From assembly GCF_905404315.1 (NCBI RefSeq), contig NC_066266.1, positions 1,991,501-2,055,500 of the forward strand: a DNA stretch of 64,000 bases. The letters are read 5' to 3'. Positions 10,605-20,397 of this stretch are shown here, one piece after another. The translations under genes and the position numbers were made by a program. This DNA is from Leptidea sinapis. Lineage: Eukaryota; Arthropoda; Insecta; Lepidoptera; Pieridae. Position 1 is the stretch's first letter. Each line of letters starts with the position of its first letter. The notes beneath the pieces are model-generated. The model searched no databases. It saw only the letters and a program-made list of their open reading frames with translations, and was not told the origin of the DNA.

Positions 10605-10765
10605 ATTTATTAAGGGTTAAAGGTTTTAGCAATAGTGGAAAGGACATTTCGTTTTGTAAAAATGTTATGAGAACAATTCGAATTCATATTGAGTTCAAAA
10701 TTGTCAGTTTGAGAGTTCCAAGTGATACCTAGCGTTTTTAACTTGATGACATAAGAGGCAATTAT
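10605..10765 (-). mobile_element. BEL/Pao pol fragment
   Basis: The minus strand reads TLGITWNSQTDNFELN followed by TIAKTFNP-like sequence. This is the stretch after the RT in BEL/Pao polyproteins (LG(I/L)xW ... FDPLG). It is parallel to the copy at 43880-44075. Very short remnant. Confidence 0.6.
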
Positions 10766-10849
10766 ATGATTTTTTAATCAATTATATTTCGTTTAAAAAG
10801 GAAATGATGTAGATAATGGAAAAAAATGATTGGCAGCTCCAGACCTAAC

Positions 10850-11035
10850 ATCTGATGTCTCAAGGTGACGAGCGCACTTGTAGTGCCACTCAAAATATTT
10901 AGATTTTTCAATAATCCTGAGTAGCTCTGCATTGTAATGGCCAGGGCGTATCAATTACCATCAGCTGAACTGAACTACTGTACAACTGAACGTCATGCTC
11001 TCCTCGTCCCTAATTAACATAAAAAATCTGTTTTG
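10850..11035 (+). repeat. Lepidopteran SINE/LINE-tail type repeat
   Basis: It contains GGTGACGAGCGCACTTGTAG, GCATTGTAATGGCCAGGGCG, TATCAATTACCATCAGCTGA and CTCCTCGTCCCTAATTAACA. These words are typical of an abundant moth and butterfly interspersed repeat. The assignment rests on memory of the family. Confidence 0.55.
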
Positions 11036-11039
11036 TGAT

Positions 11040-12545
11040 CCTTTTTATCAACTGTCACGTAATGACCTGTCCTTCCTAAGAATGAGGCCACCATCTTTTT
11101 CCTAAGCTGCGATCTCTCACTTTAGTTGGCAACTCCTCGGAATGAAACACCCACTGAACAGACTGTCTATTGTTTTCATTTAACCCCGGTCTATCTTTCA
11201 CTCATTTCACAGCATCAATTAACACAAAGGTGTTTTGAGGCTTCGGTCAAATCAACCGCTAAATGTTTATTTATTTAAGATTACATTACAGAAACTACAA
11301 TACAAATTCCACTATAACTAGAAAATTCTTAAAAATATGATAATGGCGTTTCGTCTTACAGTCAACCAGTCATGCATGAAAAATAATTTTGTGACTATGA
11401 AAATAAGTCTGTCGGCTATATAGTAATAACGGATTATATAAATCTAAAACATATTTCACAACTACTACACAAATACAAATCAAAATATATTTAAAGAACA
11501 ACTTTAAATTATAATTTAAAAAGTTACAAAACCTACGCTCAAATTCATATTAAAAAATTATGGTAAATGTCTAAACCCTTAATCCTTGAAGATAGATGAT
11601 TGATGATATTTTCATAGAAGATTTGTGCATTTGACTAATACGAGTACCAATAACTGGTGTAAGATTGTTTGAATCTGCTCAAAGGTAACTTTTTTATCAT
11701 TCTCTATTATGCGTCGCACAACACGGTTCTTATTTTTAGTCGTCGCCATAAAAAGCCGTCCCTGACACAGATCATAGGTTGAGATTACTGAAAACCCGCA
11801 TTGCAGTCATTAATCTAGTTGTAATAAGTTCAACCTTTCCTTCTCTTCCACCCAGCCGCGTTATCTTTTTTATGGAAAAGAAGGACCAAAGAGCGTAAGG
11901 GTCACCCGATGTTAAAAATGTTAAAGCCGGCCGGCTAAGTGAGTGAACCGTAGTAGGAAAAGATATATTTTTAGTGCTGTGTGAACACGTGGCGGCGCAA
12001 TTTCTTCGAGACCTCGAGACAAGTGAGTTGCATGCATTTCCTTTACCACCTTATCCTTAGTTCTGTCAGTCATTAAAAAACCTATTTTGATTTGGAGGAA
12101 ACACTGAACCAACGTTTAATAACGCATAAATACAGTCCACTTAAAAATAGTTACAGAATATGGTAATAAAAAAACCTCCAATTATTAATAAATAAATAAA
12201 CCTGGTGTTAAGTGATCACCGCCGCATTCTCTTGCAACACCAGAGGAATCGAAATAATAATAAATAATAATAATGGGAAGTACAAATGTAAAAATCATAA
12301 TTAAAGTTTCCCACATGCTCAGTATACGACTGGGACATATTACACATCACTTTCGGCACATTTCAGAAAACTCACAAGTAATGACATGTCTTAAGGCAAC
12401 AATAATATCCCAGACGTAATAACTTATTACGCATCAGTAAATTTACTACAATGATTTTTTTGCCTACAAATATGTATATATAACTTTTTGTCCTAAATTA
12501 AAAATGAAAGAAGCTATAAGCAAAGTGAGAAATCCAATATATAAA
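11040..12545. other. Repeat debris, no gene
   Basis: Pieces of a short interspersed repeat lie at about 11860-11912 (GAGCGTAAGGGTCACCCGATG) and 12203-12262 (CCTGGTGTTAAGTGATCACC, TTGCAACACCAGAGGAATC). These two parts are normally adjacent, so about 290 bp seems inserted between them. The rest is AT-rich with nothing supported. Confidence 0.4.
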
Positions 12546-12549
12546 ATTC

Positions 12550-12858
12550 TCGTGACATGGTGTTAAAATTTGAACTCCTCCGAAACGGCTTGACCGATTC
12601 TCATGAAATTTTGAGTGCATATTGGGTAGGTCTGAGAATCGGACAACATCTATTTTTCATCCCACTAAATGTTAAGGGTGGTCCACACGATTTTTTTTTT
12701 AATTTTTTGACATTTTTTTTAAATTTATTTGATTATGAGTCAGCATTAAAAAATACATACAACTTCAAATTTTCACCCATCTACGATCAACAGTTAATTT
12801 TGTATCGCTATTTTAATATCGGCAATACAACGTTTGCTGGGACAGCTAGTTTTCTATA
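12550..12858 (+). mobile_element. Non-autonomous Helitron-like fragment, 3' part
   Basis: It contains CTCCGAAACGGCTTGACCGA and TGAGAATCGGACAACATC. It ends near 12850 in AACGTTTGCTGGGACAGCTAGT, close to the CTAGT-type terminus of Lepidopteran Helitrons. No coding. Confidence 0.6.
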
Positions 12859-13429
12859 AATTATTTTCTTTTTTGCTTTATAACTTTTTTTATACATTTT
12901 ACAAAAAAAAATACCTCTGAGCAATCTTGAAGATGATGTTTGAAATTTTTCCTGTAATTTTTTTAATTTCATAATTTTAAACGCTGTTACAGCGCTCCAA
13001 AGTTGACCGGGTTCGTCAATGCTCATGAGGTTCCGGTCCAAACGTTTCGTTTTTTACGTTTTATCCCCAGTAGGCCTACTCCACGTACATATTGCTTGTA
13101 AGGTAATACTCGACATCATAATATTTTCACTTATAAGCTAGCCACTCTAATCTATTCTTCGATGGTCCCGGTTGTGGCTCAGAATATAAATCAACGTCAA
13201 ATGTAAAAGTTTGAGAAATGACAGGAGTTAAAATTGGAGTCATAGTTGGAAGTTCATCTTCTAATTCATTTTCTTCCATTAACTTTGATATTTCCATAAT
13301 GTTGCTGCATGTTTCGCCAGAACAATGGAGGCACTAGTACTAATACTGTAGAACATTTCAGGACTGCTTTTCTGCAGCGAAACATGCTTCCCTTGTATCT
13401 GCAGTTTTGGATAATTCACTCTATATCTT

Positions 13430-13588
13430 TACAAATTCTAGTCTTTGTTTTATTCTGATGTGTAAGCTATATAATTGTAAAGTTTCATTAAAATCTATTC
13501 TGTAGTTTTTCGTGAAGAGGTAACAAAGATACACACACACTCACAAATCTGCACATTTATAATATTAATGATATAGTAGTAGGATAAA
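13430..13588 (-). mobile_element. Helitron-like 5' end
   Basis: The minus strand begins near TATTAATATTATAAATGTGC and contains AGATTTTAATGAAACTTTAC. The plus-strand copy at 40445-40640 is similar. Partial, non-coding. Confidence 0.55.
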
Positions 13589-13894
13589 TAACAGGCACCC
13601 TAAATAACTCATAAAATCAAATCAATATCATTTTATTCTTGTAGGTCACGGAAATGATACTTATGAATGCCAAAAAAATATTTTTTCTTATTGAAGCTAC
13701 CGCTACTTCGTAAAGGGTTGAGCTAACGAGAAGAAGAAGCAAGAAACTCATTGCCACACTTTTATATCAGGATTTACATTTTCATCGATTTACAAATCAT
13801 TTCAATTACAATATTATATGGAAAGTGATGCAACCAACATACTCAAACGTCAAATAGTCGAGCCTTATATATATTACAGCCTTACACGAGTAAG

Positions 13895-14185
13895 TCAAAA
13901 CAGTAAATATAAATTAATACAAAAGTTATTGAGTACAGTAGCTGCATCATCCACACACACCGTAAATAAATAAAGGTATTCGGTGAGCATTTTATAAGCG
14001 ATTATAAATAAAATATATTTAATAAATAACTTATAACCTCCAGCAACATGATCATCCTGCCAACACAAGCAGCGCCCATTCACGAGCATGACGCCTGAGC
14101 AACCCATCGCCTCCCATAACCATATTTTAGGGAATTGGACGACCCGTCGCATGTCGCCGCCATAAGCAGTGACATAAGCGAGCAT
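13895..14185 (-). other. Unrecognised open stretch, part GC-rich
   Basis: The minus strand is open for 96 codons from an ATG at 14185. The first half (14030-14185) is clearly more GC-rich than its surroundings and encodes a Cys/Trp-containing stretch around MGCSGVMLVNG. The second half is AT-rich. No family is recognised and there is no second copy in the window. It could be an exon, a transposon fragment or chance. Confidence 0.25.
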
Positions 14186-14224
14186 GACGAAGCCTATTAC
14201 GAGAATTCATGCAAACAACAGTAA

Positions 14225-14345
14225 AACAATCATCTTATAGTAGGCGATTTTAATATGTGCTCTATGTGTTGGATTAAAGATAGTGACAATGAGTTCCTAC
14301 TACTACAGGGACTACAGGGACAATGCAACAAGCATCTCTTTAATT
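14225..14345 (+). mobile_element. LINE endonuclease remnant joined to family A RT
   Basis: VGDFNMCSMCW (near 14242-14275) is the GDFN motif of an endonuclease domain from a family other than A. It is followed by degraded sequence, and family A RT begins abruptly near 14372. This suggests a 5'-truncated family A element landed in an older LINE. Confidence 0.5.
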
Positions 14346-14394
14346 GACTTTTTAGCTCTTTGTAACACTAGACGCGTGTACGCTCAGATCCGTC

Positions 14395-14943
14395 CAACTA
14401 CCGCCCCATTGCCATTACCTCCATTTTCTCCAAAGTAATGGAGTTGATCATCAACCGCCAGCTCTTGGGATACCTAGAGGGGCACCAGCTGATCAGCGAC
14501 TGCCAGTACGGTTTCCGTCAGGGTCGCTCAGCTGGTGATCTTCTTGCGTACCTCACCCATAAATGGGCGCAAGCGGTTTAGTCGAAGGGAGAGGCGTTGG
14601 CGGTGAGTTTGGACATAGCGAAGGCCTTTGATGGGGTGTGGCATAAAGCGCTTATAGCGAAACTGCTATCCTATGGGCTTCCCGAGAAGTTGTGCAAATG
14701 GTTCACTAGCTTTTTGGCTGATCGGAGCATCAAGGTTGTTATCAACGGTGCATGCTCCGACTTAAAACCCATAAACTCTGGTGTCCCGCAAGGCTGTGTG
14801 CTATCCCCTACGCTGTTTCTTCTGCATATTAATGATATGCTGCAAATCAGCAATATTCATTGCTATGCAGACGACAGCACGGGGTATGCTTCCTACACCG
14901 GCCGTGCCAACATGTCCCGGGATAGCGTCGACGAGAACCGGAT
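14395..14943 (+). pseudogene. Family A LINE reverse transcriptase, N-terminal and palm part
   Basis: The plus-strand frame shows SNYRPIAITSIFSKVME (from about 14397), QYGFRQGRSAGDLL (near 14500), SLDIAKAFDGVWH (near 14606-14645), SGVPQGCVLSPTLF (near 14777-14820) and the catalytic YADD at 14864-14875. A TAG stop at 14579-14581 interrupts the frame just before the DIAKAFD motif. The Copia LTR then cuts the coding sequence at 14949. The product would be a LINE polymerase; this copy is dead. Confidence 0.88.
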
Positions 14944-14948
14944 CAAAC
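14944..14948 (+). repeat. Target site duplication CAAAC (left)
   Basis: Five bases directly before the first LTR, repeated at 19527-19531 directly after the second. Confidence 0.95.
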
Positions 14949-15169
14949 TGTTAGGAAAAATGATAGGAATAAAAACACTGCGATGAGATTACACTTGATT
15001 TTAATACTATGAGCGATAACAAACAAGACAAGTACGTACATTACCAATGACCATTAGCAGAGAACAGGAAGTTAAAGGGCTGACGTCTATTTGACATTAC
15101 ATATGTCACACTGAGCACAGACAAAATAAACTTTTAGGTTGCGTTTACATTTAAGCAATAGCTTCAACA
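14949..15169 (-). repeat. Copia 3' LTR
   Basis: In element orientation it starts TGTTGAAGC and ends CCTAACA. By eye it is identical over 221 bp to the LTR at 19306-19526. Confidence 0.96.
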
Positions 15170-15182
15170 CTGGCCCTTAAAC
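15170..15182 (-). promoter_or_regulatory. Copia polypurine tract (putative)
   Basis: The element strand reads TTTAAGGGCCAG directly before the 3' LTR. It is short and not all purine, but in the expected place for plus-strand priming. Confidence 0.5.
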
Positions 15183-15261
15183 GCAAGCTAAACATAAACT
15201 ACAACTTAACAAAGTTACATTCTAACTTAGTTCAGTTAAAACACAAACATTATAAGTTAAC

Positions 15262-18200
15262 CTATGAACTTGTTAGCAACTGACTTGTGAAATAATTATG
15301 CTTTTCTTTACAAAGTGCTTTAGTTAATATGTCTGCTAACATATTTGCAGTTGACAAGTATTTTATTTCAACAACACCTTTATTAACAATTTCTTTAATA
15401 AAATGATGACGTATATCAATGTGCTTTGTTCTGGAATGAAATACAAAACTTTTACATAACTTAATAGCAGATTGATTGTCATTATAAATCGTGATTTTAG
15501 CCATGGTACCAAAAACTTCAAATAAAAATTTTCTAATAAATAAAGCTTCCTTACATGTGTCTGACAACGCCATGTACTCTGCTTCAGTGCTTGACAGAGC
15601 AACAGTGCGCTGCTTGCGGCTCTCCCAAGCAACAACGGACTTGCCCACGGTAAAAATGAAGCCAGTAAACGATTTACGGTCGATGTTGTCTGACGCCCAG
15701 TCAGCATCTGCGTAGGCTGAAATGTTCAAACCTGATTTGGAAAATACAAGGTTAAAATTAATTGTACCTTTCAAATAACGTAGTATTCTTTTGGCAGCTT
15801 TCCAGTGAGTTTCGCCGAAACAATCATTGAATTGACTGAGGTAGCTAACTGCATGACTGATGTCAGGTCTGGTGCAAACTGCCACATACATCAAAGAACC
15901 AATCAAACCTCTGTAGTCGTAGGTCTCGTACTGCTTGGGTTCTTTGGTAAGTTTAAGACCTGTCTCCATGGGTGTTGCAGCTGGTTTGCAGTCCTCCATG
16001 CGAAACTTTTTCAGTACCTTCTGGATGTAGTTCGACTGATTTAGGTAAATTTTGTTATCTTCCCTCATCAGCTTCATGCCAAGTACATGCTGAGCTGGCC
16101 CTAGATCAGTGATTTCGAATTCCTCCTGTAGTTCCTTCTTTATTTTATCCTTTCCTTGAAAATCTGGTGATGAAAATACAATCAAGTCGTCCACATACAA
16201 CGCTATGATCATCATTGATCCATTTTCACACTTAAAGAATACGCATGGCTCAGAAGTCAAGCGGCAGAACTTTAATTTGTCACAGAGCACCTTAGTAATT
16301 TTATCGTACCAAGACTTGGAAGCTTGTTTAAGGCCGTACACAGCCTTGTCGAGCTTATATACCATATCTTCGCTCCCTTTAACCTTGAAACACTCTGGTT
16401 GCTCCATGTATACTGTTTCCTCAAGATCTCCATTGAGAAAAGCAGTTTTCACATCAAGATGTTCCAAATCCAAGTTGTATTCTGCTGCTAGAGCAAGAAG
16501 CATTCTTATTGTGGAGTACCTTACTACAGGTGAAAAAGTATCCTGGTAATCTATACCATATTTCTGGGTATAACCTTTGGCAACCAAACGAGCTTTAAAT
16601 TTTATGAGCTCACCATTAGCACCATATTTCCTTTTAAAAATCCATTTACATTGAACGGGCTTATGGCCAGGTTTACGTTTTGTCAAAGTCCAACATTTGT
16701 TCTTAATGAATGAATTATACTCATCTGTCATTGCCCTCCGCCAACTGTCTGAATCCGGTCCCTTCAGTGCTTCGGTTGCAGTCTGCGGATCATCAGGGTA
16801 ACCATCAGCCAGTGCCACAAAATTAGCAATTAGGCAGGACCCATCAGCTTCTTCGTAGGAGGTGTCTTCCTGCTCTGCTTGAGCCAGCGTGTCATCTCCT
16901 GGAACGTAAGTATAATCCAAACAGTTCTCCGTTTCAGAACTTGTGTTATCGCTCTCAGAATCATACAGTGTGATCATGCTGATCCTCTGTTCCTCTCTCT
17001 GTGATAATCTCATGTCATCAGATTGATCAGAACTCACAGTGGATGATTCTGATTGCTGAATTTCATTAGAAATCAGACTGTTGATGTCAACAATAGGATG
17101 TTGCTTGAAACTATCATCATGTGACATGTCTTTGTTCCAAAATTTATTTTCTATGAACACAACATTGCGAGAATTGACACAGTTTCTGTGGTTCTCAGTA
17201 TCTATTAGTCGGTAGCCTTTCGACTCTTCATTGTATCCCACAAAAATATATGGTTTGCTTTTAGGATCAAGTTTCCTCCTATTCTTTACCATAGAATAAG
17301 CTACACAACCAAAAATTCTTAAATGGTTTAGATTTACCTTCTTGTTTGTCCACTTCTCCTCGGGGGTTTCACCAGGAACGGCCTTGGTAGGACTGCGGTT
17401 CTTTAAGTAGACTGCTGTGTTCACTGCCTCTGCCCAGAATTTCTTTTCCAGTCCAGCGTCACGCAGCATGCATCTAACCTTCTCCATCACCGTCCTATTG
17501 GCCCGTTCCGCGACGCCATTTTGTTGTGGGCAGTCGGGGATGGTCTTCTGGTGTTTGATCCCGCAGGTCTTTAGGTATTCCTTAAATTTAGAACTCATAT
17601 ATTCTCCGCCTCTATCACTTCTAAGAACTTTTAACTTCTTCCCAGTTTCATTCTCCACAAGGGCTTTGAATTTTTTGAAATTAGCAAAAGTTTCATTTTT
17701 TGATTTCAAAAAATAGACAAACTGCTTTCTTGTGTAGTCATCGATGAAACTAAGTATGTACCTAGCACCACTTATAGAGGGAACCTGTATGGGACCACAT
17801 AAGTCTGTATGTATTAAACCCAGCACTTCTGTCGCTCTACTACTTGATTTCTTAGGAAAAGGGAGTCTACTTTGCTTTCCTTCAACACAAGACACACATT
17901 GCTGAAAATCAGAAGTATTAAAATGAACGCCAATTGCCATACCTTTTTGCAAAAGTTGCATACTTCTTAGATTAAGGTGACCGAGCCGCTTGTGCCACAC
18001 TTCCTGGGATTTCAAGTCTGCCGCAGCTGATGCCATCATACTGCACTCCTGTTCCTCTGCAGTACAAACGCTATCAGACACAGTATCTAGCTGATAGACA
18101 CCATTGACATGGGTACCTGTAGCTAAAATCTCGTTATTATCATAGATAGTACATGATGTACTATCAAAAGTAACAATATAACCTTTTTTGGTCATGGCAC

Positions 18201-19197
18201 TGACTGACAACAAATTAGTACTTAAATTAGGAACATAATAAGTATCACTTATTGTCCTTACACAGTCTTTCAGCTGCACTTTTACTTGACCTAACCCCGC
18301 AGTGGATAGCTTTGCACCGTTTGCAATGCACACATCCACTGTTTTTTTCGGATCACATCCTACCATCACTTTTGCACTGTTACACATATGATTAGTGGCT
18401 CCGGAATCAATGTACCACTTGTTACTATTCACATTCACAGAGAGAGCCGTCACAAGCGCCTTGTTTTTAACAGGAACCTTCTTCTGCGAGCTCCTCGGTG
18501 GATGCCTCGTTCCCAGGCTGCTACTGTAGTTGCTTGCAGTTGCAATCTTTCTCTCCGGACAGTTCCGAGAAAGGTGTCCTTTGCCGTTGCACTTAAAACA
18601 TTTGAATTGTTTCTGTGTGTGTGTGGTGACTAAGGCTGTACCACCTTCGTTCTTGTCTTCACGCCTTTGTACCTCTTGTAATAGTTTAGAGGAGATGGTA
18701 TCGGTCGTCAACTTGGAACTAGAATTCTCAATTGCTATGATGAGCGGGTCGTAGTCTTCTGTGAGTCCACTCAACATTATCACTGCAACAAATTCATCAT
18801 CCAGAGGTGATTCTATTTCCTCCAGTTGGTGAGAAATCTCCTTAATTTTGTGTAGGTATGACTCCATCGAGGGATTTTCACTCAACTTGGTGCTGAAAAG
18901 ACTCCGCAGCAGGCCCAATCTTCTGCTCAGACCACGTCCTTCATAAGCCTTTTTCAGTATGTTCCACGCCTCAAACGCGGTTTTGGCAGAACGGATGTAC
19001 GGTATTACCGTCGGTGCCACAGAGAGCGCGATCCTCGCCAACGCTTTCTCACCTTTATTTTTGTCGCTTTCGTTATTGGTTTCAACGAAGTCCCACAATT
19101 CCTCGTGAATTAATAGCATGCGCATAGTAAACTTCCAAGTGGAGTAGTTTTCTGCCCCTTTTAGTTTCTCCATACCTTGTGCAAGCGGGGACGCCAT
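15262..19197 (-). CDS. Copia gag-pol polyprotein, 1311 residues, intact
   Basis: One polyprotein that encapsidates, processes, copies and integrates the element. The start is the ATG at 19197 in good context (AACAACATGGCG). The frame stays open upstream to 19293 but only from a GTG. Domains in order: gag (1-190); CCHC knuckle with Cys200, Cys203, His208, Cys213; aspartic protease DSGA at Asp264; pre-integrase HHCC (His402, His407, Cys434, Cys437); integrase DDE at Asp465, Asp528, Glu564 (35-residue spacing); Copia RT with YVDD at 1001-1004; RNase H with ADADW (Asp1164), STEAE (Glu1205) and NDNQ (Asp1240). No stop or frameshift was found and all catalytic residues are present. Length is typical for a Copia polyprotein. 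Confidence 0.97.
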   Translation of the reverse strand: MASPLAQGMEKLKGAENYSTWKFTMRMLLIHEELWDFVETNNESDKNKGEKALARIALSVAPTVIPYIRSAKTAFEAWNILKKAYEGRGLSRRLGLLRSLFSTKLSENPSMESYLHKIKEISHQLEEIESPLDDEFVAVIMLSGLTEDYDPLIIAIENSSSKLTTDTISSKLLQEVQRREDKNEGGTALVTTHTQKQFKCFKCNGKGHLSRNCPERKIATASNYSSSLGTRHPPRSSQKKVPVKNKALVTALSVNVNSNKWYIDSGATNHMCNSAKVMVGCDPKKTVDVCIANGAKLSTAGLGQVKVQLKDCVRTISDTYYVPNLSTNLLSVSAMTKKGYIVTFDSTSCTIYDNNEILATGTHVNGVYQLDTVSDSVCTAEEQECSMMASAAADLKSQEVWHKRLGHLNLRSMQLLQKGMAIGVHFNTSDFQQCVSCVEGKQSRLPFPKKSSSRATEVLGLIHTDLCGPIQVPSISGARYILSFIDDYTRKQFVYFLKSKNETFANFKKFKALVENETGKKLKVLRSDRGGEYMSSKFKEYLKTCGIKHQKTIPDCPQQNGVAERANRTVMEKVRCMLRDAGLEKKFWAEAVNTAVYLKNRSPTKAVPGETPEEKWTNKKVNLNHLRIFGCVAYSMVKNRRKLDPKSKPYIFVGYNEESKGYRLIDTENHRNCVNSRNVVFIENKFWNKDMSHDDSFKQHPIVDINSLISNEIQQSESSTVSSDQSDDMRLSQREEQRISMITLYDSESDNTSSETENCLDYTYVPGDDTLAQAEQEDTSYEEADGSCLIANFVALADGYPDDPQTATEALKGPDSDSWRRAMTDEYNSFIKNKCWTLTKRKPGHKPVQCKWIFKRKYGANGELIKFKARLVAKGYTQKYGIDYQDTFSPVVRYSTIRMLLALAAEYNLDLEHLDVKTAFLNGDLEETVYMEQPECFKVKGSEDMVYKLDKAVYGLKQASKSWYDKITKVLCDKLKFCRLTSEPCVFFKCENGSMMIIALYVDDLIVFSSPDFQGKDKIKKELQEEFEITDLGPAQHVLGMKLMREDNKIYLNQSNYIQKVLKKFRMEDCKPAATPMETGLKLTKEPKQYETYDYRGLIGSLMYVAVCTRPDISHAVSYLSQFNDCFGETHWKAAKRILRYLKGTINFNLVFSKSGLNISAYADADWASDNIDRKSFTGFIFTVGKSVVAWESRKQRTVALSSTEAEYMALSDTCKEALFIRKFLFEVFGTMAKITIYNDNQSAIKLCKSFVFHSRTKHIDIRHHFIKEIVNKGVVEIKYLSTANMLADILTKALCKEKHNYFTSQLLTSS

Positions 19198-19289
19198 GTT
19201 GTTCACCGAAGCAACGAAGTAACGCGTGCGTGATGAAAAATTGGTACGCGTAATCTCGCCGAAATAAATATTTTTTCCTATTCTCCCAA

Positions 19290-19305
19290 CCACGCTCTGC
19301 TACCA
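19290..19305 (-). promoter_or_regulatory. Copia primer-binding site
   Basis: TGGTAGCAGAGCGTGG follows the 5' LTR immediately. It resembles the complement of an initiator methionine tRNA 3' end (TGGTAGCAGAGGATGG as I recall it), with two mismatches. The tRNA assignment is inference. Confidence 0.6.
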
Positions 19306-19526
19306 TGTTAGGAAAAATGATAGGAATAAAAACACTGCGATGAGATTACACTTGATTTTAATACTATGAGCGATAACAAACAAGACAAGTACGTACATTA
19401 CCAATGACCATTAGCAGAGAACAGGAAGTTAAAGGGCTGACGTCTATTTGACATTACATATGTCACACTGAGCACAGACAAAATAAACTTTTAGGTTGCG
19501 TTTACATTTAAGCAATAGCTTCAACA
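19306..19526 (-). repeat. Copia 5' LTR
   Basis: 221 bp, identical by eye to 14949-15169. It should hold the element promoter and transcription start; no specific boxes are claimed. Confidence 0.96.
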
Positions 19527-19531
19527 CAAAC
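19527..19531 (+). repeat. Target site duplication CAAAC (right)
   Basis: Matches 14944-14948. Confidence 0.95.
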
Positions 19532-20295
19532 TTGTGTCTGAAATCGAGACTATGCTTTACAAAGTCTCGGAATGGGGCCGACAAAATTTAGTCCAATTCA
19601 ACCCCAAGAAGACACAAGTTTGTGCGTTCACCACTAAAAAGTCTCCCTTTGTCGTATACCCTCGATTCGAGATCACTCCTCTAACTGCCACAGCCTGTAT
19701 TGGCATACTTGGCGTCGATATATCGAGCGACGTTCAGTTCCGTGGTCACTTGGAGGAGAAGGCCAAACTGGCCTCTAAAAAGCTTGGTGTACTCAGTAAG
19801 GCGAGACAGTACTTCACTAAAAGCCACCGCCTGCAACTTTATAAGGCGCAAATTCGGCCTCACATGGAATACTGTTCTCACCTCTGGGCGGGTGCTCCCC
19901 AGTACCAGCTTTTTCCATTTGACCGCATACAACGAAGAACGGCTCGAATCATCGACGATCAAGTCATCTCCGATCGGCTTGATTCTCTAGCATTGCGTAG
20001 AGATGTGGGTTCTCTCTGCATCTTCTACCGCATTTATCACGGGGAGTGCTCAGAGGAGCTGTTCGGGTTGATTCCAGCGGCCGAATTCCACCATTGGACA
20101 TTACGTGCAAAGTACCATCCGCATCACGTAGACGTCTGGCATTCCACAACCGCGCGTTTTCTTCGAAATTTCTTGCCTCGCACAGCCACTTTGTGGAATC
20201 AACTACCGGCAGCGGTCTTCGCGAACAGATACGACTTAGAGACCTTCAAGAAAAAAGCATATTCACACCTTAAAGGCCGGCAACGCATTTCTTGA
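19532..20295 (+). pseudogene. Family A LINE reverse transcriptase, C-terminal part
   Basis: Open from just after the Copia element to a TGA at 20293-20295. It contains [46 protein letters not shown] (the strand-loop after the palm), [24 protein letters not shown] and [16 protein letters not shown]. These are the usual thumb and C-terminal motifs of this LINE class. This half has no internal stop, so the element was decaying only mildly before Copia inserted. It is separated from its palm domain by 4.6 kb and cannot be made as one protein. Confidence 0.88.
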
Positions 20296-20397
20296 CACAC
20301 CTGTTGTTGCGGATGTCCATGGGCGGTTGCCTCACCTCTCCCCATCCCGTGAGCCTCTTGCCCGTTTAAGCCCCTCTCATATATAAAAAAAAAATAC

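Larger units (their letters stand above)
14949..19526 (-). mobile_element. Complete Ty1/Copia LTR retrotransposon
   Basis: A 4578-bp element with LTRs 14949-15169 and 19306-19526 (221 bp each, no differences seen by eye), TG..CA ends and a 5-bp target duplication CAAAC. It has a primer-binding site, a purine-rich tract and one long gag-pol frame in Copia order (protease, integrase, RT, RNase H). Identical LTRs and an open frame indicate a recent insertion, possibly still active. It lies antisense inside a family A LINE. Confidence 0.97.
14372..20395 (+). mobile_element. Family A LINE (CR1/Jockey-like), 5'-truncated and split by a Copia element
   Basis: The left part is 14372-14948 and the right part 19532-20395. 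Removing the Copia element and one CAAAC copy restores the local frame across the junction. After the C-terminal stop (20295) comes a 3' tail with GTTGCGGATGTCCATGGGCG and a short A-rich end near 20383-20392. A second 3'-end fragment lies at 35270-35420. Confidence 0.9.
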
